From NCBI GenBank assembly GCA_963707125.1, contig CAVPOU010000004.1, positions 1-64,000 on the forward strand: a stretch of 64,000 nt of DNA. The letters are read 5' to 3'. Positions 33,475 through 42,558 of the stretch are shown piece by piece (the first letter of the stretch is position 1; each line of letters begins with the position of its first letter). The stretch is from CAVPDE01 sp963707125. Its GTDB lineage: Bacteria > Desulfobacterota > DSM-4660 > Desulfatiglandales > HGW-15. The notes under the pieces are model-generated. The model saw nothing but the letters and a program-made list of their open reading frames with translations, was not told the DNA's origin and did not search any database. Position numbers and translations under genes: made by a program.

Positions 33475-35166
33475 ATGAATTCAGTGGTTATCCTTATTTT
33501 TGGATTTCTGGTTTTCTTCATCGGGTACCGCTTTTACGCAAGATTCATCGATACCAGAATTATAAAGTCCGATCCAAACAAGGCCACTCCTGCAAAGAGG
33601 TATAGGGATGGAGTGGAATTCATGCCCACCAGAAAGGCCATCCTCTTCGGCTACCAATTCAAATCCATAGCAGGCGCAGCCACGGTGGTAGGGCCGATCA
33701 TTGCCATTCAATGGGGATGGCTTCCCGCATTGCTTTGGATACTCCTTGGCGCCTTCTTCATCGGCTGGGTTCAAGACTACTCGAGCGCTACGGTGGCTGT
33801 GAGAAAAGATGGGGCTTCCTTTGCGGGGTTGAGTGGCCAATTGATCTCCCCGAGGGCTAGGATCGTTTTGCTTTGCTTTATCTATTTCTTTCTCCTTCTT
33901 GTCGCGGGCGCTTTCGGTGCAATCGTCGTTGACGCTGCCACAGCTCAAAAGAGTTCCCCTATGGCATGGCTCCTTCTTACCATCGGTGGACTACTGGCCG
34001 GTCAGATGATCTATCGGTGGAGAAACGATATTATCCTGACAACGGTGGTCACTGTCGGTATCGCTTTATTCGGCATATGGCTGGGAACAGTCGCCCCATC
34101 CGACTCTATTCTTGGATATCGTATCGCCAGTAGCAGACCCTTATGGGCCGTCGCTGCGCTCCTCTTCTGCTACGTTTCTGCGGTTCTGCCGATTTGGAGG
34201 TTCGCACAGCCGATCAACTATGTTGCGTCTTATATCGTTTTCCTGGGCCTTTTTTTCGGGATCATTGGAGTCCTTGTTCTCCATCCCAATTTCACTCTTC
34301 CTGCTTATACAGGGTTCGAAATCGAACTTGGTCCTCTTTGGCCGATCATGTTTGTAACGATTGGTGGCGGGGCCGTCTCTGGCTGGCACGGTATTGTATC
34401 CAGTTATGGAACCGCCCGGCAGCTCGAAAACGAACTCGATGCCCGGCCAGTGGCCGGCGGTGCGATGTTTGCCGAGATGATGCTTGCCGTTTTCGCTTTA
34501 ATCATTGCCGGGACGATCTACGCGTCCTCCTCTGATTATGAGGCAGCCTTGGCTAAGGGACCTATTGGGATCTTTACAGCAGGGGTATCGAAATTCCTGG
34601 GAGCCTTGGGGATGCCGGCTGCTGTTGGAAAATCATATGGTGGCGTCATATTAATCATCTTGACGGTGACGATTCTCCAGCTGGTGATTCGATTTATGAG
34701 AGTGGCCACTTCCGAATTGCTGGGTGATATAAGTCCTATCTTCAAGAATGCGCATGTGGGGACCGCGATCGCAGTTTTGCTCACGCTAATCCTTGTTTTG
34801 ACAGGATGGTGGCAGTATCTCTGGCTCCTTTTTGGCGGATCGAATCAATTGATGGCTTCCATGGCCCTGATGCTGGTGACCGCGTTCTTGATGTCGGAGC
34901 GGAAACCGTTTGCGTGGACTTTCTACCCGATGATTTTCATGTTTTTTACAGCCACAGCGGCTCTGGTCGCTACCTCCTACAGGCGCCTCAAAGCGGTTTT
35001 CAGCGGAGCGGTGAAAGGCGAGGCCCTTGTGGGCAATATACTGATTGGTTTGGTTGCGATTTTGCTGGTCGTTGCTGCCATTATTCTGGCTTTTGAGGGG
35101 ATAAAGGCTTTTGTGCGTTATCGATCGAGCTCCTCAAAAGCCCGGGCATCAACTGTAAATGCATAG
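33475..35166 (+). CDS. cstA: Carbon starvation protein CstA family transporter
   Basis: 563 residues from ATG 33475, with AGAGGGA upstream. Many hydrophobic helices. It has the CstA hallmarks GYRFYARFID, a PTRKAILFGYQFKSIAGAATVVGP loop, QDYSSATVAVRKDG and SGWHGIVSSYGTARQ. Family members import peptides or pyruvate. It is somewhat shorter than E. coli CstA (about 700). A small frame-shifted reading frame follows directly and could have been a partner gene. Confidence 0.9.
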   Translation: MNSVVILIFGFLVFFIGYRFYARFIDTRIIKSDPNKATPAKRYRDGVEFMPTRKAILFGYQFKSIAGAATVVGPIIAIQWGWLPALLWILLGAFFIGWVQDYSSATVAVRKDGASFAGLSGQLISPRARIVLLCFIYFFLLLVAGAFGAIVVDAATAQKSSPMAWLLLTIGGLLAGQMIYRWRNDIILTTVVTVGIALFGIWLGTVAPSDSILGYRIASSRPLWAVAALLFCYVSAVLPIWRFAQPINYVASYIVFLGLFFGIIGVLVLHPNFTLPAYTGFEIELGPLWPIMFVTIGGGAVSGWHGIVSSYGTARQLENELDARPVAGGAMFAEMMLAVFALIIAGTIYASSSDYEAALAKGPIGIFTAGVSKFLGALGMPAAVGKSYGGVILIILTVTILQLVIRFMRVATSELLGDISPIFKNAHVGTAIAVLLTLILVLTGWWQYLWLLFGGSNQLMASMALMLVTAFLMSERKPFAWTFYPMIFMFFTATAALVATSYRRLKAVFSGAVKGEALVGNILIGLVAILLVVAAIILAFEGIKAFVRYRSSSSKARASTVNA

Positions 35167-35191
35167 CACCCCATAGAGGGGCTTGATCACC

Positions 35192-35406
35192 TTGTCACTG
35201 GCCAAGATGATTGATCAGTATCCGGATCGCCACGTGAAGGAATGCCCGCAGGAGATCCGGGAAAAGATCAACTGGTTTCTCCGGTTTGCCGACGGGAGGA
35301 GGATCCTCTTCTGGATTACCTGCTGAAGTTAAAGGATCGAATGGGCAAGGCTCAGGGCCTGCTCACGGACGACAACGTGACGACTTTTTTCTTTTTGTTT
35401 GAATAG
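35192..35406 (+). pseudogene. Frame-shifted small hypothetical gene downstream of cstA
   Basis: Frame 1 from the ATG at 35207 (or TTG 35192) reads MIDQYPDRHVKECPQEIREK and on to NWFLRFADGR. The -1 frame from 35296 continues with EEDPLLDYLLKLKDRMG and ends TTFFFLFE at 35406. Both halves look coding and join within the run GGGAGGAGG at 35294-35302. A single indel there, real or a sequencing error, splits a protein of about 66-71 residues. Function unknown. Confidence 0.5.
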
Positions 35407-35426
35407 GTCTAAGAGACTGGAGTATA

Positions 35427-35479
35427 CAAATCCCCACTCATTCCGCTCTTGACAAAGGAGCGGAGAGAGGGGATTTTCA
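35427..35479. repeat. Palindrome AAATCCCC...GGGGATTTT
   Basis: AAATCCCCACTCATTCCGCTC pairs with GAGCGGAGAGAGGGGATTTT around a 9-nt loop. It ends 22 nt before the AprA-like gene and may act as a terminator for the cstA unit. Confidence 0.65.
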
Positions 35480-35500
35480 ATTTGGAGAGAGCATCCCGGA

Positions 35501-37177
35501 ATGAACCAGAAACATCTGGAAACCGACATCTTGATTATCGGCGGCGGCGTCGCAGGCCTCAATGCCGCACTCACGGCGCGGGAAGCGGGTCAAGAGGTTG
35601 TCATCATGGACAAGGCCGTGATTGAACGGAGCGGCCACACTTCCGGCGGCATTGATCACTTTGCCGCTTATCTGGACACGGGACCGGCCTGGGATACCCG
35701 GCCGGCCTACCTGGATTTTACCGGCCGCAGCGCGCGTGGGGTTACGGACCTTTCCGTGGTGGAAAAAGTTTACTGTGACGAGTTGAAGGCTGCTATTCAG
35801 CGTTTTGAGGATATCGGGTGCACCCTCCGAAAATCGGATGGATCCTATTATCGAACTCAGTCTTTTGGCCAACCCGGTCCCTGGTGGATCAACTTCAACG
35901 GAAAACGGATGAAACCGCTTCTCGGCAAAGCAGTCCGAAAAGCCGGATGCCGTGTGCTCGATCGAGTCGTTACAGCGGACCTCCTGGTGCATGACGGAAT
36001 CCCATGTGGGGCGACAGGCTTTCACATCAGGGAAGGAACCTTTTACGTTGTCCAATCCAAAGCCGTCCTTCTTACCACAGGCGGTACGAACCGGATTTAC
36101 CAGAACCCAACCGGGTTGAGCTTCAACTGCTGGATGTGTCCCGCCAACACGGGAGACGGAGAGGCCATGGCGTTTCGCGCCGGTGCCAGGCTCGCTAATG
36201 TGGAGTTCCTTCGAATGACCGTGGTGCCGAAAGGTTTCAGCGCCCCGGGGCTAAATGCGTTGGTCGGGATGGGCGGCAAATTAATCAACGGCATGGGTGA
36301 AGAGTTCATGGAGCGCTATGATCCCATGGGGATCAAGGGGGCCCGCCACAAGTTGGCTCATGCGATATTAACGGAACTGAAAGCTCATCGCGGACCTGTT
36401 TATGTGGACTGCCGACACCTTGATCCCGATGCCCTGCGGCATCTCATTGAGACACTTGGTTACGACAAAGACACGCTTCCGGATTACTTCAAACAAAAAG
36501 GGATCGACCTCACTAGAGACCTCATGGAGATTGCCGCCTCGGAAGGCATGCAGGGCGGCCCCAACGAAGTCTGCGGCAGCGGGATCAAGATTGATCCGGA
36601 CTGTGCGACCAACGTTCCAGGGCTCTTTGCAGGAGGCAACTCTGCAGACCAGTGCCGGAGCCTTCACATGGCCGTCACAAGCGGAATTCGTGCGGGGCGC
36701 ACCACGTCCGCTTACGCGGCCAGAATGAGCGGAAGCGGGCCGCCGATTCCCGAGCGCCTGGTGAAGGAAATCAAGGAGAGGGTCTTTTCGCCCATGCAGG
36801 AGTCGAGGAGCCTTTCATGGCGCGAATTCGAAGACGTGCTCCAGCGGACCCTGACGGAAGGCATGGGCCCGGTGCGCTCGGAATGGGGCATGAAGAAAGC
36901 TTGGCAGAACCTGGATCTCCTCGATCAGTGGAAGGATCAGGTCAGCGCAAAGACCTATCATGATCTTTGCCGTTCCCAGGAAGTCTACAACATGATCACG
37001 GTAGCAAGATGCATGATTACGGCTGCGCTTCATCGCAAAGAAAGCCGTTTCGGCCAGTGTCATTATCGCCTCGATTTTCCCGAGACCGATGACCGGAACT
37101 GGCTCGGTCAGGTGACGGTCATGAAAGATGCGGAGGGAAAAGCGAAACCAGTATTTTTGCCGATCCAATATGAATAA
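35501..37177 (+). CDS. AprA/fumarate-reductase-like flavoprotein
   Basis: 558 residues. N-terminal FAD-binding Rossmann motif IIGGGVAGLNAALTAREAG (12-30), then VIMDKAVIERSGHTSGGIDH as in APS reductase alpha subunits. Later come TTGGTNRIYQNP, NTGDGEAMAFRAGA and the C-terminal GLFAGGNSADQC flavin-binding segment. It is shorter than true AprA (over 600). It pairs with a ferredoxin 12 nt downstream, just as AprA pairs with AprB. No sat, aprM or qmo genes are present, so I call it an AprA-like oxidoreductase of unknown substrate. Confidence 0.8.
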   Translation: MNQKHLETDILIIGGGVAGLNAALTAREAGQEVVIMDKAVIERSGHTSGGIDHFAAYLDTGPAWDTRPAYLDFTGRSARGVTDLSVVEKVYCDELKAAIQRFEDIGCTLRKSDGSYYRTQSFGQPGPWWINFNGKRMKPLLGKAVRKAGCRVLDRVVTADLLVHDGIPCGATGFHIREGTFYVVQSKAVLLTTGGTNRIYQNPTGLSFNCWMCPANTGDGEAMAFRAGARLANVEFLRMTVVPKGFSAPGLNALVGMGGKLINGMGEEFMERYDPMGIKGARHKLAHAILTELKAHRGPVYVDCRHLDPDALRHLIETLGYDKDTLPDYFKQKGIDLTRDLMEIAASEGMQGGPNEVCGSGIKIDPDCATNVPGLFAGGNSADQCRSLHMAVTSGIRAGRTTSAYAARMSGSGPPIPERLVKEIKERVFSPMQESRSLSWREFEDVLQRTLTEGMGPVRSEWGMKKAWQNLDLLDQWKDQVSAKTYHDLCRSQEVYNMITVARCMITAALHRKESRFGQCHYRLDFPETDDRNWLGQVTVMKDAEGKAKPVFLPIQYE

Positions 37178-37189
37178 GGAGTATCGAGC

Positions 37190-37414
37190 ATGCCTCCACT
37201 AATTAGCCAGGAACTCTGCACCGGATGCGGAACCTGTGAGGATTCCTGCCCGCTGGATGTGATCTATATGGATCACGAGGAGAACAAATCCTACGTAAAG
37301 TATCCTGAGGAATGCTGGCATTGCGGTTCCTGCAGGCAGGATTGCCCGGAGGGGGCCATAGAGATTCGTTTTCCTCTCCGCATCATGGTGAGCGCGGGAG
37401 TGGTGCCGTACTGA
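37190..37414 (+). CDS. Two-cluster [4Fe-4S] ferredoxin, AprB-like
   Basis: 74 residues with two CxxCxxCxxxC sets: C10, C13, C16, C20 and C42, C45, C48, C52. The WHCGSCRQDCPEGAI segment, with its tryptophan next to the cluster, matches the AprB ferredoxin domain. The C-terminal tail of AprB that wraps around AprA is missing (74 against about 150 residues). It should pass electrons to or from the upstream flavoprotein, with which it is surely co-transcribed. Confidence 0.88.
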   Translation: MPPLISQELCTGCGTCEDSCPLDVIYMDHEENKSYVKYPEECWHCGSCRQDCPEGAIEIRFPLRIMVSAGVVPY

Positions 37415-37762
37415 ACCAGTAGGCAGTAAGCAGAAGAAAGGAGACAGAATACAGGAGACAGTAGAGAAAATGTCAAATGACGAAGCCCAAATGACAAACG
37501 ATAAAAAGAAAGCCATCACGAAAGCACGAAGGTACCCCAGTTGAATAGTCCCGCTGTCAGCGGGAATTCAACGGGACAAGCGAAAACGCGAAAGAGGAGA
37601 GGTTTACAGAACAACAGAGTCCTTTTCGTGCTTTCCTCATTTGGTGTTTTCGTGGTGAGCTCTTAGGTTTTATTCTGCCTTCTGTCTTCTGTCTACTGTT
37701 TCTTCTGTCTTCTGTCTTCTGTCTTCTGTATTTTCTCAATATTACCTTAAAGGAGACTCAAG
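37415..37762. repeat. Nested palindromic repeat block
   Basis: No gene in about 350 nt. Outer arms: CAGAAGAAAGGAGACAGAAT (left) and repeated TTCTGTCTTCTGTC words (right). Middle arms: ATCACGAAAGCACGAAGG (left) and CCTTTTCGTGCTTTCC, GTTTTCGTGGTG (right). Innermost: CCCGCTGTCAGCGGG. Three unrelated hairpins sit inside each other. Confidence 0.75.
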
Positions 37763-38791
37763 ATGATCATTGATGCATACACTCACATTCTGCCCAAGAA
37801 GTACCAGGCCGGTCTGGAGAAGAAGGTCACCGGCCGGGATATGAAACTCAACACGGTCCGTTACGCGCAGATGGTGCCGACCCTTCTCGATCTGGATGCC
37901 CGGTTCCGAATTATGGATGATTATGAGGACTACATCCAGATCATCTCCATCGCTTCACCGGCGATTTACAACATCGCTCCTCCCAAGGTCGCCGTAGAAC
38001 TCGCCCGAATCGCCAATGACGAACTGGCGGAGCTGGTCTTCAAGTACCCGGAGCGGTTTGCCGGAGGCATTGCCTGCCTGCCCATGAATCACCCTGATGC
38101 TGCCGTGGCAGAGGCTGAGAGAGCCATGAAGGATCTCCGGCTTCGTGCCGTGGAGATCACCTCGGACATAGGGGGGAAGCCGTTGGACTCGACTGAGTTC
38201 ATGCCTCTCTACGAGAAAATGGTTGAACTGGACCGGCCCATCTTCATCCACCCGTCTCGTGAAATGACCACGCCCGATTATCCCGGTGAGGAGTTCTCCA
38301 AGTATCGAGTGTGGACCAAGCTGGGATGGCCTTATGCCACCGGATTGGCCATGACCCGCCTGGTCTGCGGCGGCGTGATGGAAAGGCTGCCCGGCCTGAA
38401 GGTCATCACCCATCACTGCGGAGGGATCATCCCCTTCCTTGCCGGAAGGCTTGACTGGAACGACGATTTCAATGAAATGCGAATGGGCCATCGTGATCTT
38501 TATCTCAAAGAAAACGCTCTGGTCTACTATCGTCGTTTCTTCTATGACACGGCCGTCAACGGAAACACGGGAGCCCTCCTCTGCGGGCTTTCCTTTGCCG
38601 GCCTTGACCAGATGATTTTTGCCACGGACTTTCCTTTTGACAACCAGAACGGCCGAAGGCTGATTCGGGATACGATCGTTTCTGTGGAAGAGATGGGATT
38701 GAGTGCGGAAGACAAGAAAAAGCTTTACCGCGACAACGCCGTGAAGCTCTTGCGCCTCCCCCTCGGGTTTGTGTATTCGAGCCAAAGGTGA
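37763..38791 (+). CDS. Amidohydrolase 2 family metal-dependent hydrolase/decarboxylase (ACMSD-like)
   Basis: 342 residues, TIM-barrel of the ACMSD/gamma-resorcylate decarboxylase group. Metal ligands visible are H163 (IFIHPSRE), H217/H218 (ITHHCGG) and D289 (FATDFPFD). The N-terminal HxH is changed to Y6-T-H8 (IDAYTHILP). Relatives decarboxylate aromatic or muconate acids, or hydrolyse ring lactones. The position after the flavoprotein-ferredoxin pair hints at one pathway on an aromatic or amino-acid-derived compound, but this is inference. The aminotransferase follows after 27 nt. Confidence 0.82.
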   Translation: MIIDAYTHILPKKYQAGLEKKVTGRDMKLNTVRYAQMVPTLLDLDARFRIMDDYEDYIQIISIASPAIYNIAPPKVAVELARIANDELAELVFKYPERFAGGIACLPMNHPDAAVAEAERAMKDLRLRAVEITSDIGGKPLDSTEFMPLYEKMVELDRPIFIHPSREMTTPDYPGEEFSKYRVWTKLGWPYATGLAMTRLVCGGVMERLPGLKVITHHCGGIIPFLAGRLDWNDDFNEMRMGHRDLYLKENALVYYRRFFYDTAVNGNTGALLCGLSFAGLDQMIFATDFPFDNQNGRRLIRDTIVSVEEMGLSAEDKKKLYRDNAVKLLRLPLGFVYSSQR

Positions 38792-38818
38792 GGGCCTCGT
38801 CAAAAATAGGGAAAGCTT

Positions 38819-40006
38819 ATGACTGCACCTCTTGTTTCAAGCCGGCTGGCGGACATTCCCTTTGCCGGCATCAGGAAAGTGTTTGAGAAGGCGGCCAGGC
38901 TGGAAGCCCAGGGCAAGAAAGTCATTCATTTCGAGATCGGACGGCCTGATTTTGACACGCCCGCTCACATCAAAGAGGCGGCAAAGAAGGCTCTGGACAA
39001 AGGGTTCGTTCACTACACGCCGAACCTGGGAACCCTCGACCTCCGCCAGTCCCTTTCAGAGTCGCTGAAGAAGTACAAGAACCTGACCTATGATCCCCTT
39101 ACGGAGATCATGGTCACCGCAGGAGGCCAGGAAGCCATGTACCTCAGCCTCATGGCTCTTCTCGAACCGGGTGATGAAGTGCTCATCCCTGACCCGGGCT
39201 ACAGCCAGTTCACAACCTGTGTCAGGCTTGCAGGAGGAGTGGCGGTGCCCTACCCCTTGCTCCTGGAGGAAAACTCCGCGCCCGACCTGGAATCAGCCGA
39301 AATGCTTCTGAGCGACCGCACCCGAGCGATCATTGTGAATTCGCCTCACAACCCGACCGGAGGAGTCATGACCCCGCAACAGGTAGAGGGAGTCTGCGGG
39401 TTCGCGAAGAACTATGATCTCCTCCTTTTCTCCGATGATGCCTACGATCGCATGGTGTTTGAAGGCAGCCGATTCGTCAGCCCTGCCTCCTTTCCAGGGA
39501 TGAAGGATAAAACCGTCCTGTGGGGATCTCTCTCCAAGACCTATTCCATGACAGGGTGGCGGATCGGTTACCTCGCGGCTCCTGCAGATCTGGTTGCGGG
39601 TGCCGTAAAGATGCAGCAGAACGTGCTCCTCTCGGTCTGCTCCTTTGCTCAGGCAGGGGCTGTGGCCGCGCTCCAGGGGTCTCAGGAGTGCGTGGAGACC
39701 ATGGTGGCTGAATTCGAGCGAAGACGCCGGGTGATCCTGGATGGGCTCTCTCATGCCCCGGGTCTCTCGGCTCTCACCGATCCCCGCGGCGCGTTCTATG
39801 TTTTTGTCAGGCACGAAACTCCGGAAAAAGATTCCTCCGCACTTGCCGACCACTTTCTGGATCACGGTGGAGTGGCGGTTGTGCCCGGCACCACGTTCGG
39901 TGAAAAGGGGGACGGGTGTTTCCGGATCTCCTTTGCGGCTTCCTACGAAGACTGCAAGGAAGGGATGGAACGAATCGCAAGGTGCATGGAAGAACTCAAA
40001 AGGTAA
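38819..40006 (+). CDS. PLP-dependent class I/II aminotransferase
   Basis: 395 residues, fold type I. It has HNPTGGVM, the substrate/PLP residues DDAYDRM, the Schiff-base lysine K240 in GSLSKTYSMTGWRIGY and a late CFRISFAASYED arginine for the substrate carboxylate. It belongs to the AspC/AlaT-like group. Substrate unknown. It is 27 nt downstream of the amidohydrolase and likely co-transcribed with it. An R2 palindrome separates it from the dehydrogenase that follows. Confidence 0.9.
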   Translation: MTAPLVSSRLADIPFAGIRKVFEKAARLEAQGKKVIHFEIGRPDFDTPAHIKEAAKKALDKGFVHYTPNLGTLDLRQSLSESLKKYKNLTYDPLTEIMVTAGGQEAMYLSLMALLEPGDEVLIPDPGYSQFTTCVRLAGGVAVPYPLLLEENSAPDLESAEMLLSDRTRAIIVNSPHNPTGGVMTPQQVEGVCGFAKNYDLLLFSDDAYDRMVFEGSRFVSPASFPGMKDKTVLWGSLSKTYSMTGWRIGYLAAPADLVAGAVKMQQNVLLSVCSFAQAGAVAALQGSQECVETMVAEFERRRRVILDGLSHAPGLSALTDPRGAFYVFVRHETPEKDSSALADHFLDHGGVAVVPGTTFGEKGDGCFRISFAASYEDCKEGMERIARCMEELKR

Positions 40007-40063
40007 CGGGAAAGGATCTCAGCGTCTTGCGCTTTGAGGTCTCTGCTCTCTGAGGAGCATTTG

Positions 40064-40215
40064 TAAATCCGAAATTCGAAGCACGAAATACTAAACAATA
40101 TCCAATGACCCAAATTCAAATGACAAAAAACATGGCCTTCGGGTTTCCGTTTTGGACATTGGAGCATTGGTATTTTGAATTTGTTTCGGATTTCGGATTT
40201 CGTGCTTCGGATTTG
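40064..40215. repeat. Long palindromic repeat, family R2a (copy 3)
   Basis: Left AAATCCGAAATTCGAAGCAC, AACAATATCCAATGACCC; right TTTTGGACATTGGAGCATTG, TTTGAATTTGTTTCGGATTT, CGTGCTTCGGATTT. It ends 36 nt before the dehydrogenase start. Confidence 0.82.
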
Positions 40216-40250
40216 TTTACAGCTAAGGGTCTGCGTTGGGATAAGTTCTT

Positions 40251-41282
40251 GTGAAATCCAAAGTCTTCTGCATCCTTCCCTTGAAACGCTTTGAGGAAGC
40301 CGGAGTGGTTTTGCCGGAAGCGCTTGACTTTCGCTTCGACGAGGTCCTTACGGAAAAGGAGATCATCTCCGCCTGTCAGGGCCTGGATTTTCTCCTCGTC
40401 CCTGCTGCATACCCTGACATCACATCACAAATTATCGAAAACATCCCGACTGTCCGCATGATTCAGACAACCGGAACCGGTTACAACAGGGTAGACATCC
40501 GGAGCGCGGCCCGCCTCGGAATTCCTGTCGCCAATAGTCCAGGCCGGAATGTCACCACGGTTGCGGAGTTCACCCTTGCTCTTCTCATCGCTCTTCAGCG
40601 TCACCTTGTTGGTTCTGACAGGGAAATCAAGGCCGGCCAATACGCCCTGGCGAGGGAACAGTTTTTCAAATCCGGACCCCGTGAAGTGGCTGAGGCCGGC
40701 ATCGGTATCATCGGGTTTGGGGAAATAGGCCGCAAAGTGACCGAACTGGCCTTGTCGCTTGGAGCCTCCGTCAGCTACTACGATGTGGAGCGGGCGCCGG
40801 AACAACTTGAGAACGAACTTGGAGTCGCTTTTAAGCCTCTTGATGAATTGCTTGCAGCGTGCGACGTCATCAGCTTGCATGTGCCCCTGACAGACAGGAC
40901 CAGGGGGATGATGGGTTCAAGGGAGTTCCGTCTCATGCCCGAGGGTGCTCTATTGATCAATACCTCCAGAGGAGAAGTGGTGGATCAGAAAGCCCTGGCT
41001 GAAGCCCTTGAAGCCGGCCATCTCGGAGGCGCGGCCCTGGACACGATCTATCCTGAACCGCTCCCACCCGATGATCCTCTGCTTCATCTGTCTCCCTCCG
41101 CCCGTGACAGGCTTCTGCTCACCCCGCACATCGCCGGTATGACGAGAGGAGCCATGAAACGCATGCTCACAGGCGCGATTGGAAATATTCTGAGGGCTGC
41201 TTCAGGCGAGTCGCCTGAAAACGTGGTCAACGGAATTCAGAAAGTTAGGGGGGTCGTCTGTAAGAATTCGTCACTCTGGTGA
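40251..41282 (+). CDS. D-isomer-specific 2-hydroxyacid dehydrogenase
   Basis: 343 residues from GTG. NAD(P)-binding motif GIIGFGEIGRKV (about 150-160), the substrate arginine region LINTSRGEVVDQ, the Asp/Glu relay and the catalytic LLTPHIAGMT histidine. It reduces 2-oxoacids to D-2-hydroxyacids or the reverse; D-3-phosphoglycerate-type dehydrogenases share the fold. The C-terminus (about the last 12 residues) runs into a repeat (CTGGTGAAAACCGGTGTCCAG), so the native end may be earlier. Confidence 0.88.
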   Translation: MKSKVFCILPLKRFEEAGVVLPEALDFRFDEVLTEKEIISACQGLDFLLVPAAYPDITSQIIENIPTVRMIQTTGTGYNRVDIRSAARLGIPVANSPGRNVTTVAEFTLALLIALQRHLVGSDREIKAGQYALAREQFFKSGPREVAEAGIGIIGFGEIGRKVTELALSLGASVSYYDVERAPEQLENELGVAFKPLDELLAACDVISLHVPLTDRTRGMMGSREFRLMPEGALLINTSRGEVVDQKALAEALEAGHLGGAALDTIYPEPLPPDDPLLHLSPSARDRLLLTPHIAGMTRGAMKRMLTGAIGNILRAASGESPENVVNGIQKVRGVVCKNSSLW

Positions 41283-41284
41283 AA

Positions 41285-41352
41285 ACCGGTGTCCAGGTGC
41301 CTTGTAACTCTGTAACTGAACTGGATTCCGGCTTTTGCCGGAATGACGGAGA
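41285..41352. repeat. Palindromic repeat of the CTGGATTCCGG...CCGGAATGAC family
   Basis: CTGGATTCCGGCTTTTGCCGGAATGACGG at 41321-41349, stem ATTCCGGC with GCCGGAAT, preceded by ACCGGTGTCCAG. Relatives are at 33162-33246 and 59647-59712. Confidence 0.75.
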
Positions 41353-41370
41353 AAGTGCTTTTGAGACTTC

Positions 41371-42525
41371 CTATGAACGCGCCGTTTTCGGCGTTCGAAT
41401 GAATGCCCCAACCAGGGACCCAAGCACGGGCACAAGAGCCAGGACCCACACGGTCTTGTAAAGCCCGACCATATCCGCTATCCACCCCGACACAGCCGCC
41501 CCAAGCCCCCCCATGCCGAAACCAAGCCCCAGGATGAGTCCTGAAGCAAGGCCCAGGTTCCTGGGCAGAATTTCTTGCGCAAGGACGATGGTCACCGAGA
41601 AGGAGGCCAGCAGCGCGGCGCCCGAAGCCGCTGCAAGAAACCAGAGAATGGGCCCGCTGCCCAGAATCATGAGCGACATGAAAATCGGGTAAAGGAGCAT
41701 GCTCACGATGATGACCAGGCGCCGCCCCACACGGTCAGAGAGATGGCCGCCATAAAGGCCGGCTGCCGCGCCTCCGGCAAGAAACACGGTGAGCATCAGG
41801 CTCCCTGTCTTGAGAGGCAGTCCCTGCTCCTGCAAAAACATGGGAAGGTAGGTAATGAAGCTGGTGTAAACCCAGGAGCGCAGAGTCACGATCAGACACG
41901 TGAGAATCAGAGAGCCCCAGAGGATGGAACGAAGACCTTCGTCGCTGCTCCTGGTCTTCCCTTTCGCCGGCGCTTCTCGCTGCAGGAAGTCTCCAGGCCA
42001 GAAAAAGATCAAGAGCGCGATGAGCGCTCCGGGAACCACCAGGCCGATCGTTGCGTAAAGCCCGAATCCCAGCACCAGCAGGCTCCCCACCATGGGCCCC
42101 ATAGCAAATCCGATATTCCCGCCGGTGCCGAAAACCGCAGTGCCGAGACCTTTTCTGGAACCGCTCACGTGATGGACCACCATCATCGCCCGTGGATGAA
42201 ACGCCGCGGTGCCGAGTCCCGCAAAAGCGACGAGCAGGATCACGCTCAAGTAATTGGGAGCCCACCCGAGGACCCCCATCATGAGCGCAGTCCAAAGAAC
42301 TCCAACCGGGACAAACCATCCGGTTCGGGTTTTGTCGGAAATGTACCCGAAGATCGGCTGAATGACCGAAGAGGTCAGATTGAGAACCGTCACCACGAGG
42401 CCTACCTCAAAGTAGTTCAAAGCAAGCGCTTCTTTGAGCTTGGGAAGCACGATAGGCAGAATCCCTTGTGAGGCGTCCACCCAGATATGTCCGAGAAACA
42501 TGAGGAGAATTGGAATTTTTTCCAT
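41371..42525 (-). CDS. MFS transporter, fosmidomycin-resistance (Fsr) type
   Basis: 384 residues and 12 hydrophobic helices. It begins with the Fsr-type signature LGHIWVDASQGILPIVLP (11-28) followed by FGYISDKTRTG. The GTAAFHPRA loop is also seen in Fsr proteins. The family exports drugs and other small molecules; the substrate here is unknown. It is convergent with the dehydrogenase and downstream of ade on the same strand. Confidence 0.87.
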   Translation of the reverse strand: MEKIPILLMFLGHIWVDASQGILPIVLPKLKEALALNYFEVGLVVTVLNLTSSVIQPIFGYISDKTRTGWFVPVGVLWTALMMGVLGWAPNYLSVILLVAFAGLGTAAFHPRAMMVVHHVSGSRKGLGTAVFGTGGNIGFAMGPMVGSLLVLGFGLYATIGLVVPGALIALLIFFWPGDFLQREAPAKGKTRSSDEGLRSILWGSLILTCLIVTLRSWVYTSFITYLPMFLQEQGLPLKTGSLMLTVFLAGGAAAGLYGGHLSDRVGRRLVIIVSMLLYPIFMSLMILGSGPILWFLAAASGAALLASFSVTIVLAQEILPRNLGLASGLILGLGFGMGGLGAAVSGWIADMVGLYKTVWVLALVPVLGSLVGAFIRTPKTARS

Positions 42526-42558
42526 GAAACGATCGCCACCCGATTGCAGAAACTTAAC

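Noticed and set aside
35501..37414. Calling the flavoprotein and ferredoxin aprA and aprB of dissimilatory sulfate reduction
   Set aside because: Both are shorter than true APS reductase subunits, the AprB tail is absent, and no sat, qmo or aprM gene is close. 'AprA/AprB-like' is as far as the sequence goes.
37670..37740. Repeated CTTCTGTCTTCTGTC as a possible CRISPR or tandem satellite
   Set aside because: The words are short and run directly into each other with no spacers, and they pair with the left part of the region. It is the arm of a hairpin.
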